DNA from: Corynebacterium parakroppenstedtii
GTDB lineage: Bacteria; Actinomycetota; Actinomycetes; Mycobacteriales; Mycobacteriaceae
DNA length: 64,000 bases
NCBI RefSeq assembly: GCF_019754935.1
Contig: NZ_JAGSOA010000002.1
Span: 62,001-126,000 of the forward strand
Direction of reading: 5' to 3'
The number at the start of each line of letters is the position of its first letter. Position 1 is the first letter of the stretch. This document shows, piece by piece, positions 33,055 through 43,553 of the stretch. The notes below the pieces were generated by a model. The model was given only the letters and a program-made list of their open reading frames with translations, ran no database searches and had not been told where the DNA came from. The position numbers were made by a program, and so were the translations under genes.

Positions 33055-34836
33055 ATGGACCATAAGAATATCGATCCTGAAGTCATCCTTGGTGACTATG
33101 ATCCCGAAGTGCTGACGGGGGAGGGGCAGCTCGGCATGTCCGACGCTACCGACGACGCTCCCACGGACTGGAGAGTCGTAGGACCCGCGGCAGCACTCGT
33201 GCTCGCCGTCATCCTATGGGGACTCATCGCACCCAACGGGTTTGCGGAGTTCGCCTCCGACGCTCTGAGCTGGATCGTCAACAACCTTGGTTGGATGTTC
33301 GTCCTGTTCGGGACGGTCTTCGTGTTCTACATTTTGTCCATCGCATTCTCGCGGTTCGGCTCCATCCGGTTAGGCCGCGACGATGAAGAACCCGAATTCT
33401 CGACGCCATCCTGGATTGCGATGATGTTCGCCGCCGGCATGGGAATCGGCCTGATGTTCTACGGCACGACAGAGCCGCTCACGTTCTTCCGCGAAGGTGT
33501 GCCCGGCTCAGAGCCTGAGGACCTGAACTCGGCATTTGCGTCGACGCTGTTCCACTGGACTCTGCACCCCTGGGCAATCTACGCCATCGTGGGACTAGCT
33601 ATCGCCTATGGAACCTTCCGCATGGGCCGGAAACAGCTATTGTCTTCTGCGTTCATCCCGCTTATTGGTGCGAACAGGGCCGAAGGCTGGATGGGGAAAA
33701 CCATCGACGTCCTGGCCATTTTTGCCACCGTGTTCGGCACCGCCGCATCGTTGGGTCTGGGCGCGCTGCAGATCGGCTCGGGTATGGACGAAACCGGCAT
33801 CATCCACAACCCGGGGACGCCAGTTTTGGTCGGTGTCGTGGTCATCCTGTCCCTGTTCTTCTTGGCGTCCGCAGCGTCGGGCGTCGGCAAGGGGATTCAG
33901 TACATTTCGAACGCGAACATGGTGATGGCCGCTGTTCTGGGCATTTTTGTGCTGATTGCGGGCCCCACCGTCGTCATTCTGAACATGATCCCGACGGCAT
34001 TCGGAAGCTACGTCCAGCAGTTCTTCGAGATGGCCGCCCGTACTGCAGACACTGACAACGGTACGGCAGGTAAATGGCTGGGTACCTGGACGATCTTCTA
34101 CTGGGCCTGGTGGGTCTCCTGGTCGCCCTTCGTAGGAATGTTCATTGCTCGGATTTCCCGCGGACGCACCATCCGCGAGTTCGTGTGCGTGGTGTTGTTG
34201 GTTCCATCGGCAATTACGGTCGTGTGGTTCTCCATCTTCGGTGGAACGGGTGTGCACCTAGAGGAAACTGGCCGCTCCATTTGGGGCGACGGTGACTCCA
34301 CCCACCAGCTGTTCTCCCTGCTCAAGACCATGCCTGGGGCGCAGATCTTCTCCATCTTGGCGATGATTCTGCTTGCTACGTTCTTCATCACGTCCGCCGA
34401 CTCGGCGTCGACGGTGATGGGCTCGATGTCCCAGAATGGCCGTATTGTTGCCGACGTCCGCGTCACGTGCCTGTGGGGTGTGCTCACCGCCGCAATCGGT
34501 GTTGTGCTGTTGGTCTCCGGCGGATCGGACGCGTTGAACAACCTGCAGTCGGTCACGATTATTGCGGCGTCGCCCTTCCTTCTGATCATCATTGCGCTGA
34601 TGTTTGCGCTGGTGAAAGGGTTTAGGGAAGACCCTGTGTACTTGGATCACCGTGAGCATCGACGCTTCGCTTTGAAGCTTGCTCGTGAGCGACGAGTGGA
34701 GGCGGCTCATGCGGCGCGCCAGCGTCGTCGCGCTGACAAGATTCGCGGAAAGGACCGGCGGTCTGAACAGACCTCTAAGCAGGCTACTGGCGATTCGTCG
34801 GACGGGCCGTCGACGGCGATGACGAGAGCTGATTAG
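33055..34836 (+). CDS. BCCT family osmolyte transporter (betaine/ectoine/proline type)
   Basis: A 593-residue sodium- or proton-coupled carrier with 12 membrane helices. It has the BCCT glycine segment [17 protein letters not shown] and the second signature [21 protein letters not shown], with its run of tryptophans. The N-terminus is acidic and the C-terminus long and basic ([19 protein letters not shown]), as in BetP, LcoP and EctP of C. glutamicum, where it senses osmotic stress. The exact substrate is not decidable by eye. It lies between rsmI and nsrR. Confidence 0.92.
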   Translation: MDHKNIDPEVILGDYDPEVLTGEGQLGMSDATDDAPTDWRVVGPAAALVLAVILWGLIAPNGFAEFASDALSWIVNNLGWMFVLFGTVFVFYILSIAFSRFGSIRLGRDDEEPEFSTPSWIAMMFAAGMGIGLMFYGTTEPLTFFREGVPGSEPEDLNSAFASTLFHWTLHPWAIYAIVGLAIAYGTFRMGRKQLLSSAFIPLIGANRAEGWMGKTIDVLAIFATVFGTAASLGLGALQIGSGMDETGIIHNPGTPVLVGVVVILSLFFLASAASGVGKGIQYISNANMVMAAVLGIFVLIAGPTVVILNMIPTAFGSYVQQFFEMAARTADTDNGTAGKWLGTWTIFYWAWWVSWSPFVGMFIARISRGRTIREFVCVVLLVPSAITVVWFSIFGGTGVHLEETGRSIWGDGDSTHQLFSLLKTMPGAQIFSILAMILLATFFITSADSASTVMGSMSQNGRIVADVRVTCLWGVLTAAIGVVLLVSGGSDALNNLQSVTIIAASPFLLIIIALMFALVKGFREDPVYLDHREHRRFALKLARERRVEAAHAARQRRRADKIRGKDRRSEQTSKQATGDSSDGPSTAMTRAD

Positions 34837-34897
34837 CAGCTGACTAGCTGAACCGTGGTGACGGCCGACGACTAGCCGTCGTCAATCAAGCAACACG

Positions 34898-34949
34898 AAA
34901 GACATCACGCCTGATGAGGAGCCTGAAGCCTTACGGGCGTGATGTCTTT
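34898..34949. terminator. 14-bp hairpin shared by the BCCT and nsrR genes
   Basis: Arms AAAGACATCACGCC/GGCGTGATGTCTTT pair perfectly and are followed on the plus strand by TTATC. The left arm contains the nsrR stop and the hairpin covers its last codons, so the terminator overlaps coding sequence and probably serves the plus-strand BCCT gene. Confidence 0.75.
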
Positions 34950-35324
34950 TATCGTCACTGCATCCAAGGACGCGAAAAACGCCTCCTGTGCCTGGGCTAA
35001 TTCGTGCTGCAGCCGGCAGTTGACGTTAAAAGGGCAGGGGTGGGGGTGTTCGCAGTCGATCACCGGGCTCGGCCCCTCGAGGAAACGGACGATGGCCCCG
35101 ACGGAATAGTCCTCGGCGCCGTTGACCAAAGTGATTCCCCCTCCGCGGCCACGAGTGGCGTCGACAATGCCGAATTCCGTCAGCCGCGATATGACCTTCG
35201 AAACATGGGTTCGCGGAGCGTTAATCGCTTCGGCTACCTCGCGGGCTGTTGTCCGCGCATTCCCTGACCCCACCATATGCATGAGGGCACGTAAACCGAG
35301 ATCAGAGAACTTCGTAAGATTCAC
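34905..35324 (-). CDS. nsrR: Rrf2-family regulator, NsrR-like
   Basis: A 139-residue Rrf2 protein starting MNLTKFSDLGLRALMHM. Its winged helix reads TTAREVAEAINAPRTHVSKV and RGRGGGITL. Three cysteines in CEHPHPCPFNVNC match the iron-sulfur ligands of NsrR, the nitric-oxide sensor. The usual target hmp is not beside it. The start is GTG, 6 bases after a TACGCT hexamer. It converges on the BCCT gene. Confidence 0.88.
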   Translation of the reverse strand: MNLTKFSDLGLRALMHMVGSGNARTTAREVAEAINAPRTHVSKVISRLTEFGIVDATRGRGGGITLVNGAEDYSVGAIVRFLEGPSPVIDCEHPHPCPFNVNCRLQHELAQAQEAFFASLDAVTIKDITPVRLQAPHQA

Positions 35325-35330
35325 AGTTTT

Positions 35331-35336
35331 AGCGTA
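35331..35336 (-). promoter_or_regulatory. -10 hexamer TACGCT, leaderless nsrR
   Basis: On the minus strand TACGCT, 6 bases, then GTG at 35324 with no ribosome site. Confidence 0.4.
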
Positions 35337-35456
35337 GCGCCACGGGCCAGGGCCAAAAAATACGAGAACCGGCCCGAGGATTCACGTGTGGTTCGTGTGA
35401 TTTGTTGTGTGAATGACCGCGTGGTTTCTGTGATCAACGCGGCATTGACGACGCCG

Positions 35457-36812
35457 CTACCAGCGTAAAGTCGACGTTTTGGCCATGATCTCAGCCCATT
35501 CAGCGTCGGGAGTGGAGTCGATGGTGATCCCGCCGCCGGTGCCCAAAACCAGCTCGCCATTCACCCATTCCGCGGTGCGAATGGCCACATTCGCCACGAG
35601 ATCTCCCCAGTTCATCCCCACTGTTCCACAATGAATACCGCGCGGTACCGGCTCCCACTCGGCCAGATATTCCCGCGCCCGTAACTTCGGTGTGCCCGTC
35701 ACCGACGCGGGCGGGAAACAGGCATCGATAATGCGGGAATCCTGCGTTGCTGACAGATCCGTCACCTGCCCAGAGACCGTCGATACGAGATGCCACACTC
35801 CCGGTGCCGGCAGAACCTCCAGCAACGAGGGCACGGTCACGTCCCGGCACACCTGGCTGAGGTCATTGCGGACGAGGTCCACAATCATGATGTTCTCCGC
35901 AACATCCTTCCTGCTCCGCGCGAGTTCCCCAGGATCGCGGTCAATGGGAATAGTTCCTTTAATTGGCGACGACCACACCGTGGAGCCCCTGCGTTCCAGA
36001 AACAGTTCGGGGCTCAGCGAGGTGATAGCGCGGTCATGCGTTGCGAGGAACATGGCGTACCTGGGGTGGGTGCGGTGGACGGTCGAGAGCCACCACCGGG
36101 CGGCCTCGGCTCGCGACGTCATTGGTGTCCGAAACTGAGCGGAGATGCACGCTTGGTAGACCTCCCCGGCGCGAATAGCGTCCAGGCAGCTGAGGACACC
36201 CTGGCGATGGGACTCACGGTCGCCAGTGCCCCAGTGCGTGGGTACGGAGAGCTTTTCAGCGGAGTGACAGTGGCTTCGGTGATCCGCCGTAGCGAGGATT
36301 CCCCCAGCCCAATCGGGGTCGCCGTTGGTGAACCATTCCCCGTCGCGTCGCCAGATCACCTGGTGAGCGGTAACGCCCGCGGCATACACCGTGGGATCGG
36401 GGTACGAAATGAAACCAAACCGAACGCCATTGTTGGGATCAGAAGCGTTCACCGTCGATTCATCGTCGTTGCCAGAAGGGCCGCCGGAAGCAGCGAAAAC
36501 TCCAGGTGGGGGAGTTAATGCGTCATCTGGATCGCAGTACATGCATAACGCATCCGGTGCGATAACGGCGTCGAGCCCACCCCAGGCGCCGATAGCCATC
36601 GCGGGGAGGTCGTCGTCGATAAGAAGTGATACACCCACATCGACGGGGTCCAGTGAGCTGTAACCAAGGCGTGTGACGGAAGCGGAGTCGTCGTGAGGCG
36701 CGTCGAAGATGCCGGGGAGCATAAAGATACTGTAACTGCCGGAGTGGACGTGGGCCGGAACTGCCGGTGGTGGCATCGAAGGCCTACGACGAGCACTAAG
36801 ACTGCCCTTCAT
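35457..36812 (-). CDS. pabB: aminodeoxychorismate synthase component I
   Basis: A 451-residue chorismate-binding enzyme that makes 4-amino-4-deoxychorismate for folate. The catalytic lysine motif [60 protein letters not shown] and [10 protein letters not shown] follow in the family order. PIKGT separates PabB from anthranilate synthase. The N-terminal ~170 residues are less conserved and carry a Ser/Gly/Asp-rich loop. No pabA or pabC is adjacent. The ATG at 36812 is used; the frame extends to 36863 into the metS promoter. Confidence 0.92.
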   Translation of the reverse strand: MKGSLSARRRPSMPPPAVPAHVHSGSYSIFMLPGIFDAPHDDSASVTRLGYSSLDPVDVGVSLLIDDDLPAMAIGAWGGLDAVIAPDALCMYCDPDDALTPPPGVFAASGGPSGNDDESTVNASDPNNGVRFGFISYPDPTVYAAGVTAHQVIWRRDGEWFTNGDPDWAGGILATADHRSHCHSAEKLSVPTHWGTGDRESHRQGVLSCLDAIRAGEVYQACISAQFRTPMTSRAEAARWWLSTVHRTHPRYAMFLATHDRAITSLSPELFLERRGSTVWSSPIKGTIPIDRDPGELARSRKDVAENIMIVDLVRNDLSQVCRDVTVPSLLEVLPAPGVWHLVSTVSGQVTDLSATQDSRIIDACFPPASVTGTPKLRAREYLAEWEPVPRGIHCGTVGMNWGDLVANVAIRTAEWVNGELVLGTGGGITIDSTPDAEWAEIMAKTSTLRW

Positions 36813-36836
36813 GTCGGTAAAATTTGCAGCGCGTTG

Positions 36837-36842
36837 TAGCCT
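36837..36842 (+). promoter_or_regulatory. -10 hexamer TAGCCT, leaderless metS
   Basis: TAGCCT, 7 bases, then the ATG of metS at 36850; no Shine-Dalgarno. Confidence 0.5.
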
Positions 36843-36849
36843 AGACGGT

Positions 36850-38688
36850 ATGTCTGCACCCATACTTACGTCTGTCGCCTGGCCCTATGCCAATGGGCCC
36901 CGCCACATCGGACACGTCGCCGGTTTCGGTGTTCCCTCCGACGTTTTTGCCCGTTACCAGCGAATGCGTGGGCGCGACGTACTCATGGTCTCCGGCACTG
37001 ACGAGCACGGAACTCCGCTCTTGGTTCAGGCGGAAAAAGAAGGCGTCAGTGTGCAGCAACTTGCCGATACGTACAACAAGCAAATCGTTGAAGACCTGGC
37101 CGGACTTGGTCTTTCCTATGACCTCTTTACCCGGACGACGACGCGTAACCACTACGCCATCGTCCAGGAGCTTTTCACGACGCTGTACTCCAACGGCTAC
37201 ATGGTGAAGCAAACAACCCTGGGGGCTATTAGCCCGTCGACGGGGCGCACCCTTCCTGACCGCTACATTGAAGGCACCTGCCCGATTTGCGGCGCACCTG
37301 GCGCGCGCGGCGATCAGTGCGATACATGCGGCAACCAGCTGGACCCCGCCGACCTGATCGACCCCGTCTCGAAGATCAATGGCGAAACACCGAAGTTCGT
37401 GGAAACCGAGCACTTTTTGCTCGATCTGCCGGCACTCGCGGATGCGCTAGGGGAGTGGCTCGAATCCCGCCAAGACTGGCGGCCCAACGTCCTCAAGTTC
37501 TCCCTGAACATCTTGAAGGACATTAAACCCCGCGCGATGACACGCGACATCGACTGGGGTGTTCCCGTCCCCCTCGAAGGATGGGCCGATAACAAGTTCA
37601 AGAAACTGTATGTGTGGTTCGACGCCGTCGTCGGATACCTGTCTGCGTCCATCGAGTGGGCTCATCGCATCGGGGACCCGGACGCGTGGAAAAAGTGGTG
37701 GACCAACCCTGGGGCCAAGTCCTACTACTTCATGGGCAAGGACAACATCACCTTCCACTCGCAGATTTGGCCCGCTGAAATGCTCGGATACCGTGGCCTG
37801 GGATCACACGGAGGCACCGAAGGCAAGCTGGGTGACCTTCAATTGCCGACGGAAGTCGTGTCGTCCGAATACCTCACCATGTCGGGATCGAAGTTCTCGT
37901 CGTCCAAGGGCGTGGTGATCTACGTGCAAGATTTCCTCCGCGAATTTGGCCCCGACCCCTTGCGCTACTTCATCGCCGTTGCCGGGCCGGAAAATAACGA
38001 CACGGACTTCACCTGGGACGAATTCGTCCGACGCAACAACAATGAGCTAGCCAACTCGTGGGGCAACTTGATCAACCGCACGGTGTCCATGGCGGCGAAG
38101 AACTTCGGCGAAGTCCCCGATATTTCCGGACTTGAGCTCACTGACGCCGATAACGCTCTCCTCGATCTCGCGGAGAAAACTTTCGACATCGTTGCGGATA
38201 ACATTGAGCATTCGCGTTTCCGCGCCGGGATTAACGAGGCCATGCATGTGGTCGGCGAGGCCAATGCCTACATTGCTGCTCAGGAGCCGTGGAAACTGGC
38301 GAAGGATGAGGACCAGCGTGACCGTCTGGCCGTCGTTTTGCACACGGCGTTGCAGGTCGTGTCCGACTGCAATGTGCTGCTTACCCCCTACCTGCCGCAC
38401 GCTGCGCAGAAGGTTCATGAAACCTTGGGACGCACCGGCGAGTGGGCGGCCATGCCGCGAATCGACGAAGTGGCGGATGATACCCCGGTTGAGCTTATGG
38501 GGGTTGGCCTTCCCGAGGAAGGGCGAACCTACCACGTGATCACCGGTGAGTATTCCCACCAGCAAGCAGCATGGAAGCGTATCCCCATCGAAGCTGGCAC
38601 GGCGCTGAAGAAGCCGAAGCCGATCTTCGCGAAGCTGGACCCCGAGTTGGCGGAAACCGGCCCGGAGTGGGCGCCCGTCGTTCACTAA
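36850..38688 (+). CDS. metS: methionyl-tRNA synthetase
   Basis: A 612-residue class I synthetase. It has [20 protein letters not shown] (HIGH signature), a zinc knuckle CPIC...CDTC at about 140-160, WFDAVVGY and the KMSKS-equivalent KFSSSKG. An anticodon-binding helical domain follows ([22 protein letters not shown]). There is no C-terminal EMAP-like dimerisation domain, as is usual in actinobacteria. Divergent from pabB as in M. tuberculosis. Confidence 0.97.
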   Translation: MSAPILTSVAWPYANGPRHIGHVAGFGVPSDVFARYQRMRGRDVLMVSGTDEHGTPLLVQAEKEGVSVQQLADTYNKQIVEDLAGLGLSYDLFTRTTTRNHYAIVQELFTTLYSNGYMVKQTTLGAISPSTGRTLPDRYIEGTCPICGAPGARGDQCDTCGNQLDPADLIDPVSKINGETPKFVETEHFLLDLPALADALGEWLESRQDWRPNVLKFSLNILKDIKPRAMTRDIDWGVPVPLEGWADNKFKKLYVWFDAVVGYLSASIEWAHRIGDPDAWKKWWTNPGAKSYYFMGKDNITFHSQIWPAEMLGYRGLGSHGGTEGKLGDLQLPTEVVSSEYLTMSGSKFSSSKGVVIYVQDFLREFGPDPLRYFIAVAGPENNDTDFTWDEFVRRNNNELANSWGNLINRTVSMAAKNFGEVPDISGLELTDADNALLDLAEKTFDIVADNIEHSRFRAGINEAMHVVGEANAYIAAQEPWKLAKDEDQRDRLAVVLHTALQVVSDCNVLLTPYLPHAAQKVHETLGRTGEWAAMPRIDEVADDTPVELMGVGLPEEGRTYHVITGEYSHQQAAWKRIPIEAGTALKKPKPIFAKLDPELAETGPEWAPVVH

Positions 38689-38747
38689 GGCGGGGTGCTG
38701 TCCCCGTCACCGGGGATTCTCTCCCTGCTGGGCGCGCCGTCTTCACC

Positions 38748-38753
38748 TATGGT
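38748..38753 (+). promoter_or_regulatory. -10 hexamer TATGGT, leaderless quinone reductase gene
   Basis: TATGGT, 6 bases, then ATG at 38760. A short GC-rich inverted repeat just upstream (CCCCG/CGGGG) may end the metS transcript. Confidence 0.4.
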
Positions 38754-38759
38754 GGGGTC

Positions 38760-39782
38760 ATGAGCTCTTCTCAAACAGTAACTATCCCTAACACCATGCA
38801 CGCGATCCGAGTATCCCACACGGGAGGCGCGGACGTCCTGGAATACAAGGATGACGTCCCCGTTCCCCAGCCCGCCCCCGGTGAGGTTCTGGTGAAGATC
38901 GACGCTGCCGGCGTCAACTACATCGACACCTATTTTCGCGAGGGAATTTACCCCACGGACATGCCCTACACACCAGGCGTTGAGGGCGTCGGGCGCATCG
39001 TCGCCAAGGGGGAGGATAATGGCGACGCTTCCTCTTCGGGCGAATTATCCGTGGGAGATCGCGTCGCTTTCTATAACACGAACTGCTCGTATGCGGAGTA
39101 CGCGGCGGTGCCCGCGTCGGCAGCCGTGGCTATTGAGGACACTATCGACGATCCGACGGCCGCGTCGTTAATGACGCAGGGGATTACGGCCCATTACCTT
39201 TCCGACGGGTGCTACTCGCTGGGCGAGGGCGACACGTGCGTCATTACCGCGGGTTCCGGTGGCGTCGGTTTGCTTCTGACGCAGATGGCGAAAGCGCGGG
39301 GAGCCACTGTCATCAGCATCACCTCTACGGAGGAAAAGGCGCAGCTCTCGCGGGATAATGGTGCTGATTACACCATTAATTACGACGACTACTCGCCGGA
39401 GAAAATCCGTGAGTTGACGGATGGGCGTGGTGCGGACGTCGTGTACGACGGCGTGGGGAAGACCACGTTTGATACGTCCATTCATTCGCTGCGGCCGACG
39501 GGAACGATGGTGTTGTTTGGTGCGACGTCTGGCCCGGTGCCGCCGATTGACCCGCAACTGTTGAATGAGGCGGGTTCGGTCTTCCTGACCCGGCCGAGCA
39601 TTAAGGATTGGACTTCGCGACCGGGGGAGCTGCAATCGCGCGTTCAGGCGGTTGTTGGCATGGTTGCCAATGGCTCAGTGAAGTTCCGCATTGGAGGGAC
39701 GTTCCCGCTCTCTGAGGCACGCACAGCTCATGAGCAGCTGCAGGCGCGGAAGACGACGGGATCGTTGGTACTTATCCCTTAG
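38760..39782 (+). CDS. NADPH:quinone oxidoreductase (zinc-independent MDR)
   Basis: A 340-residue medium-chain reductase of the QOR type. The GroES-like domain has AAGVNYIDTYFREGIYP and TPGVEGVGRI. The Rossmann domain has ITAGSGGVGLLLTQMAKARG and ADVVYDGVGK. The catalytic zinc cysteines of alcohol dehydrogenases are absent. It reduces quinones with NADPH. Its stop overlaps that of the convergent methyltransferase gene. Confidence 0.92.
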   Translation: MSSSQTVTIPNTMHAIRVSHTGGADVLEYKDDVPVPQPAPGEVLVKIDAAGVNYIDTYFREGIYPTDMPYTPGVEGVGRIVAKGEDNGDASSSGELSVGDRVAFYNTNCSYAEYAAVPASAAVAIEDTIDDPTAASLMTQGITAHYLSDGCYSLGEGDTCVITAGSGGVGLLLTQMAKARGATVISITSTEEKAQLSRDNGADYTINYDDYSPEKIRELTDGRGADVVYDGVGKTTFDTSIHSLRPTGTMVLFGATSGPVPPIDPQLLNEAGSVFLTRPSIKDWTSRPGELQSRVQAVVGMVANGSVKFRIGGTFPLSEARTAHEQLQARKTTGSLVLIP

Positions 39783-40378
39783 TTCCGCGTGAGCACGGCA
39801 ACGAGGAACGTGCTGGTCTCGTCGTACGGATCCGCATTCCACGATGAAAACAGGTGTTGTGGTGTGAGGCCGGCGGCGTCAGCGTCGGCAAGAAATTGTT
39901 GGGCCGTGTAGCCCCGGTCGAGGGCGAATCCAAGGACCATGCGGCCGCCGTCGGCAAGCCGGCTCGAGAGGTTTGCGACGGCTGTTGCGCGGTGATCGGG
40001 GGCGATGAAGGGGAACACGTTCCCGGCCGAGTAAATAATGTCGAACGGACCCTCGGGGAAGTCCTTGGGGTCGGGGGATTCGTCGCCTAAATCGGCAACA
40101 TGCCAGTCGCCGTCGGGCAGGCGGTTCTGCGCCACCGACACTAAGTAGGGGTCAACATCGACGCCCGTGACCGAGTGCCCTTTCTTGAGCAGGTACGCTC
40201 CAACCCTTCCGGTGCCGGCCCCGGCGTCGAGCATCCGTGAGCCGCGCTGGGCCAACGCGTCAATGAGGCGTGCCTCGCCGTCGATATCCCTCCCTTGGGC
40301 GACAAAAACATCCCACCGCTTCGCATAGCGATGGGAGTGGTCAGGGTTGGCAGCAACAATGTCATTCCACGTAGGCAT
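39779..40378 (-). CDS. class I SAM-dependent methyltransferase
   Basis: A 199-residue enzyme with SAM motif I MLDAGAGTGRVGAYLL, motif II VTGVDVDPYLVSVAQ, then WHVADLGDE and FDIIYSAGNVFPFI. The substrate is unknown. The ATG at 40378 (MPTWNDIVAANPDHS) is taken as the start because the longer frame has no similarity. It lies just downstream of the two aminopeptidase genes. Confidence 0.85.
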   Translation of the reverse strand: MPTWNDIVAANPDHSHRYAKRWDVFVAQGRDIDGEARLIDALAQRGSRMLDAGAGTGRVGAYLLKKGHSVTGVDVDPYLVSVAQNRLPDGDWHVADLGDESPDPKDFPEGPFDIIYSAGNVFPFIAPDHRATAVANLSSRLADGGRMVLGFALDRGYTAQQFLADADAAGLTPQHLFSSWNADPYDETSTFLVAVLTRN

Positions 40379-40421
40379 GACATTCAGGATAGCCCCAGCT
40401 GTTATCCGCGAGCTAGTGCGC

Positions 40422-41876
40422 CTAAGCCAGTGCGCCCATAGGATCCCACGCGGGCAGGACATGGGGTTCCTTGCTCAATGCGTCCTGATATTCCTTGGGC
40501 AGCCGGGCCTTCGGAACAGCGATTTCGTACACGTTCTCGGAGAACCAGGAATCGTCCATCGTCCAGAAGCCTTTGTCGGCCTTATCCGGACCCCACGAAT
40601 TTTCGACGCGCCACCGGCGGGGGTGGACGGTCTCCGGGAGATCGTCGGACGAAGTGACAGTGGTCGGGTCGAAGCCGTCGTTGGAATCGTCGACAAGGTC
40701 AACCCCGGTGAAGACCATGGCGTGAGTCATCATGGAATCGCCAGACAGCAGCCGGTCTTCTTTGGACATGGAGAGGTCCACGCCGTAGAGGTCGTCGTAA
40801 TCGTACAGATCGAGTGACCAATACCCCTGGTCAGCGTTCGATTGCGTCAACGTGTCACACCCAAACCACACAGGATTGCCATCAACCAGCGCACCCACAG
40901 CAGCTTTCTTCAGCACCTCGATAGGCGCGTTGAGGTACGTGACTGGCTTCGCGCCGACAACATTGCCCAGGTATTCGACGGTAAATGTGTCACCGTAGGG
41001 GCTGGTCGAGCGCGGATCGTTGACGACGCAGACATAGTCGTCGAGATCGTTGGGGAGGTAGGTCGTGGCGAACTCCTGCGGCGTCATCGTGCCCTTCCGC
41101 ACGAACTCGTTGTCCTTCGTGCGGTATTGCCACACAAATTTCTCCGGCGGCACACCGAGGTGGATGGTGAGAATGCGGTAAATGCTGGTCATGGTCTCGT
41201 CATGAATGGCCTTGACCGCGTCGCTATCCGCATTGTGCTCGTTGTCCTCTGCGACGGCATTGCGGATGTGCGTCGCGCCGGCGCGCAGAACCGACGCCAA
41301 GTCGCGGTTCATATGCCGCGTATTAGAACTCGATTGCGTTTCCGGCATTGCGTATTGCGGAACAACGCCATATTTGTTGATCAAAGCGACAAACATATTC
41401 CATTGGCCGCCGTCGTCAATGGGTGCCTGCAAAAGGTGCTGAATAGTCCGATCCTCGATAGGGCGATCAGCTAATTCGCGCATGGCGGTGAGAAAATAAT
41501 TGGCTTTCTCTAGCTTGTCATAAAAAGAAACATAGTTTTGAGAAAGCTCGAAGTCTTTAATTCCAGTTTCTGACATGACATTGCCGCGCATGGAATTAAG
41601 ACCTGAGAAAATCCAGCACCGGCCAGATTTCTTTTGATTAGCGACGGCCCACGTATCGGTTTTATGCGACACGGAATGGTCGAGGGAAATGACGCGCTGG
41701 CGGTTCAGAGCGACCTTATCGACGTCGGTCGTGGTGACCGCGTTCATCGCGATGCGAGCGGACGAGTCGGCGGTCACTGCCTCAGAGAGGCTCGCGACGG
41801 CTTGAGGAGCCAGAACGCCGGTGTTGCGCGAAGAATACTGCGGTGCCGGGGTGCTGTGGTTGTCAGAGGAAGTCAT
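40422..41876 (-). CDS. pepC: aminopeptidase C (C1B, bleomycin hydrolase type), second copy
   Basis: A 484-residue cytoplasmic cysteine aminopeptidase. It has oxyanion Gln and catalytic Cys in NQKKSGRCWIFSG, His in THAMVFTGVD and Asn in WRVENSWGPDKADKG. The hexameric family cuts N-terminal residues from peptides. The ATG at 41876 follows AAGGA by 6 bases. It lies 57 bases downstream of a paralogue in the same direction. Confidence 0.93.
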   Translation of the reverse strand: MTSSDNHSTPAPQYSSRNTGVLAPQAVASLSEAVTADSSARIAMNAVTTTDVDKVALNRQRVISLDHSVSHKTDTWAVANQKKSGRCWIFSGLNSMRGNVMSETGIKDFELSQNYVSFYDKLEKANYFLTAMRELADRPIEDRTIQHLLQAPIDDGGQWNMFVALINKYGVVPQYAMPETQSSSNTRHMNRDLASVLRAGATHIRNAVAEDNEHNADSDAVKAIHDETMTSIYRILTIHLGVPPEKFVWQYRTKDNEFVRKGTMTPQEFATTYLPNDLDDYVCVVNDPRSTSPYGDTFTVEYLGNVVGAKPVTYLNAPIEVLKKAAVGALVDGNPVWFGCDTLTQSNADQGYWSLDLYDYDDLYGVDLSMSKEDRLLSGDSMMTHAMVFTGVDLVDDSNDGFDPTTVTSSDDLPETVHPRRWRVENSWGPDKADKGFWTMDDSWFSENVYEIAVPKARLPKEYQDALSKEPHVLPAWDPMGALA

Positions 41877-41933
41877 AGGTGTCCTTGTCATAGTTGGTGG
41901 TTGGTGCGGGAGTCCTGCGTGATGTGCAGCGGG

Positions 41934-43364
41934 TTATACCATGGAATCCCACGGAGGAAGGACAGTGGGCTCGTCGTCGAGGTGTGCGCGAAGTTCGTCG
42001 GGCAGCTCGTCGCGATGAACCACAATGTGGAATACGCTGTCATTAAACCAGGAGTCGGCCATCGTTCCGTAGCCCTTACCAGCGATTTCTTTATGCTCCT
42101 TGTGGTGCTTGGTTCCCCACGAGTTCTCTACACGCCACCGACGGGGAGTGTCGGAATCGGTGTCGAAATCAACGCCGGTGAAGACCATCGCGTGAGTCAA
42201 CCGGGACTCGGCGGTCAGCATGCGGTCGGCCTTTGTCGTCTCGGTGGTGATGCCGTAGAGCTGGTCCAGCTGAATCAGATCGGCATCCCACACGCCGAGG
42301 TCCGCCCGGAACTGCCGGTTGACATCACAGGAGAAAAACACCGGCTTATCGTTGCGGAGGCGCTCAATGGCCAACGACTTCACGGTGTCCAGATCCACGT
42401 TGAGATAGGTGAAGTCCTCCGTGCCCCACATGTCATTTTGGAACTGGGTTGTGTACCGGTGTCCGACTGGCACGTCCGCGCGCGGATCGTGCGCAATGTT
42501 GACGTAATTGTCCAGGTCATCGGGCAAGAATTCCTGCGCGAACTGCTGCGGTGTGTAGGTGCCGCCGCGGTGGAAGGTGTTGTCTTTGTCGCGGTATTGC
42601 CAGACGAATTCGGTGGGCGGAACACCGAGGTGAATGGATAGGACACGGTGAACGTCGCGAAGTGCGGAGGCAATGATGCCATTCGGGTCAAAGCCCTCAG
42701 CGTGGGTGTCACGCTTAGAGTCGAGCGCGTCCCTCAGCTGAAGAGCGGCCTTGCGCACAATGGTGTTTAACGCCCGATCCATGTGAGAGGTCGAGGAACT
42801 CGACTGTGTTTCCGGCATGACATATTTGGGAACAACACCATATTTCTTCACCAAATTAACGACGTAACTCCACTGGCCGCCATCGCTCACGGTGAAAGTA
42901 AATAATGTATCAATAGCGCGATCGCGTAATTCTTGTGCTGACCCGGTATGTGAAGGGCTATCCGCTGATGTTATGGAGCCGTCATACAGTCCCGCGACGG
43001 AACGCAAGAAGTAATTCGCTTTTTCGAACTTATCGAAAAATTGAAGATAAGACTCCGAGAATTCAAAATCTTCAAGATTAAGGGAACGCGCGATATCGTG
43101 GCGGAAAACATTTAACGCCGCAAACATCCAGCACCGGCCAGACTGTTTCTGATCGGTCACCTTTAAGGAATCGAGCTTTATTTCTGACGATTCATCTAAT
43201 GCGACGACGGCGTCCCGGTTCAGGGCAACATGATCGACGTCGGTAGTGGTCACGGCGTTCATCGCGACGCGGTGGGTGGGGTCGTCGGCAATATTGGCAC
43301 GAAGCTCAGATAGGCGTGTATCTGACAGCGCAGTCAATGGTGAGGTAGACGAAGATTCGGTCAT
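41934..43364 (-). CDS. pepC: aminopeptidase C (C1B, bleomycin hydrolase type), first copy
   Basis: A 476-residue paralogue with TDQKQSGRCWMFAALNV (Gln and Cys), THAMVFTGVD (His) and WRVENSWGTKH (Asn). All catalytic residues are kept in both copies. It differs by small insertions (for example DSPSHTGSAQE after the SITSA loop) and is the upstream member of the pair. AAGGAG stands 6 bases before the ATG at 43364; the frame continues to 43394. Confidence 0.93.
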   Translation of the reverse strand: MTESSSTSPLTALSDTRLSELRANIADDPTHRVAMNAVTTTDVDHVALNRDAVVALDESSEIKLDSLKVTDQKQSGRCWMFAALNVFRHDIARSLNLEDFEFSESYLQFFDKFEKANYFLRSVAGLYDGSITSADSPSHTGSAQELRDRAIDTLFTFTVSDGGQWSYVVNLVKKYGVVPKYVMPETQSSSSTSHMDRALNTIVRKAALQLRDALDSKRDTHAEGFDPNGIIASALRDVHRVLSIHLGVPPTEFVWQYRDKDNTFHRGGTYTPQQFAQEFLPDDLDNYVNIAHDPRADVPVGHRYTTQFQNDMWGTEDFTYLNVDLDTVKSLAIERLRNDKPVFFSCDVNRQFRADLGVWDADLIQLDQLYGITTETTKADRMLTAESRLTHAMVFTGVDFDTDSDTPRRWRVENSWGTKHHKEHKEIAGKGYGTMADSWFNDSVFHIVVHRDELPDELRAHLDDEPTVLPPWDSMV

Positions 43365-43541
43365 GCTTGTCTCCTTAGCAATGCGGTTCAGCAATACAGT
43401 TCAGCAATGTGGCTCGACACAGCGTTTCACACATGGGTTATAGATGGGCCACGAACAGGGTGTGCTCGGGCATTGTGTGTGATGTGTGAACATAGTAGGG
43501 GACGGGGACATGACTGTTCACGTCCAGGCCACTGGATTAGT

Positions 43542-43547
43542 TAGCCT
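43542..43547 (+). promoter_or_regulatory. -10 hexamer TAGCCT, leaderless tatD
   Basis: TAGCCT, 6 bases, then ATG at 43554. Read on the minus strand, the same bases form TTAGGCTAAC, the core of a DtxR box, so iron control by overlap with the -10 is possible. Confidence 0.45.
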
Positions 43548-43553
43548 AAAGGT

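Noticed and set aside
40842..41474. 210-aa plus-strand ORF opposite pepC
   Set aside because: Antisense shadow of the peptidase codons, rich in Arg and His, without similarity.
41634..42641. 335-aa plus-strand ORF opposite the two pepC genes
   Set aside because: It is antisense to two clear peptidase genes; long open antisense frames are common in GC-rich DNA and the translation resembles no protein.
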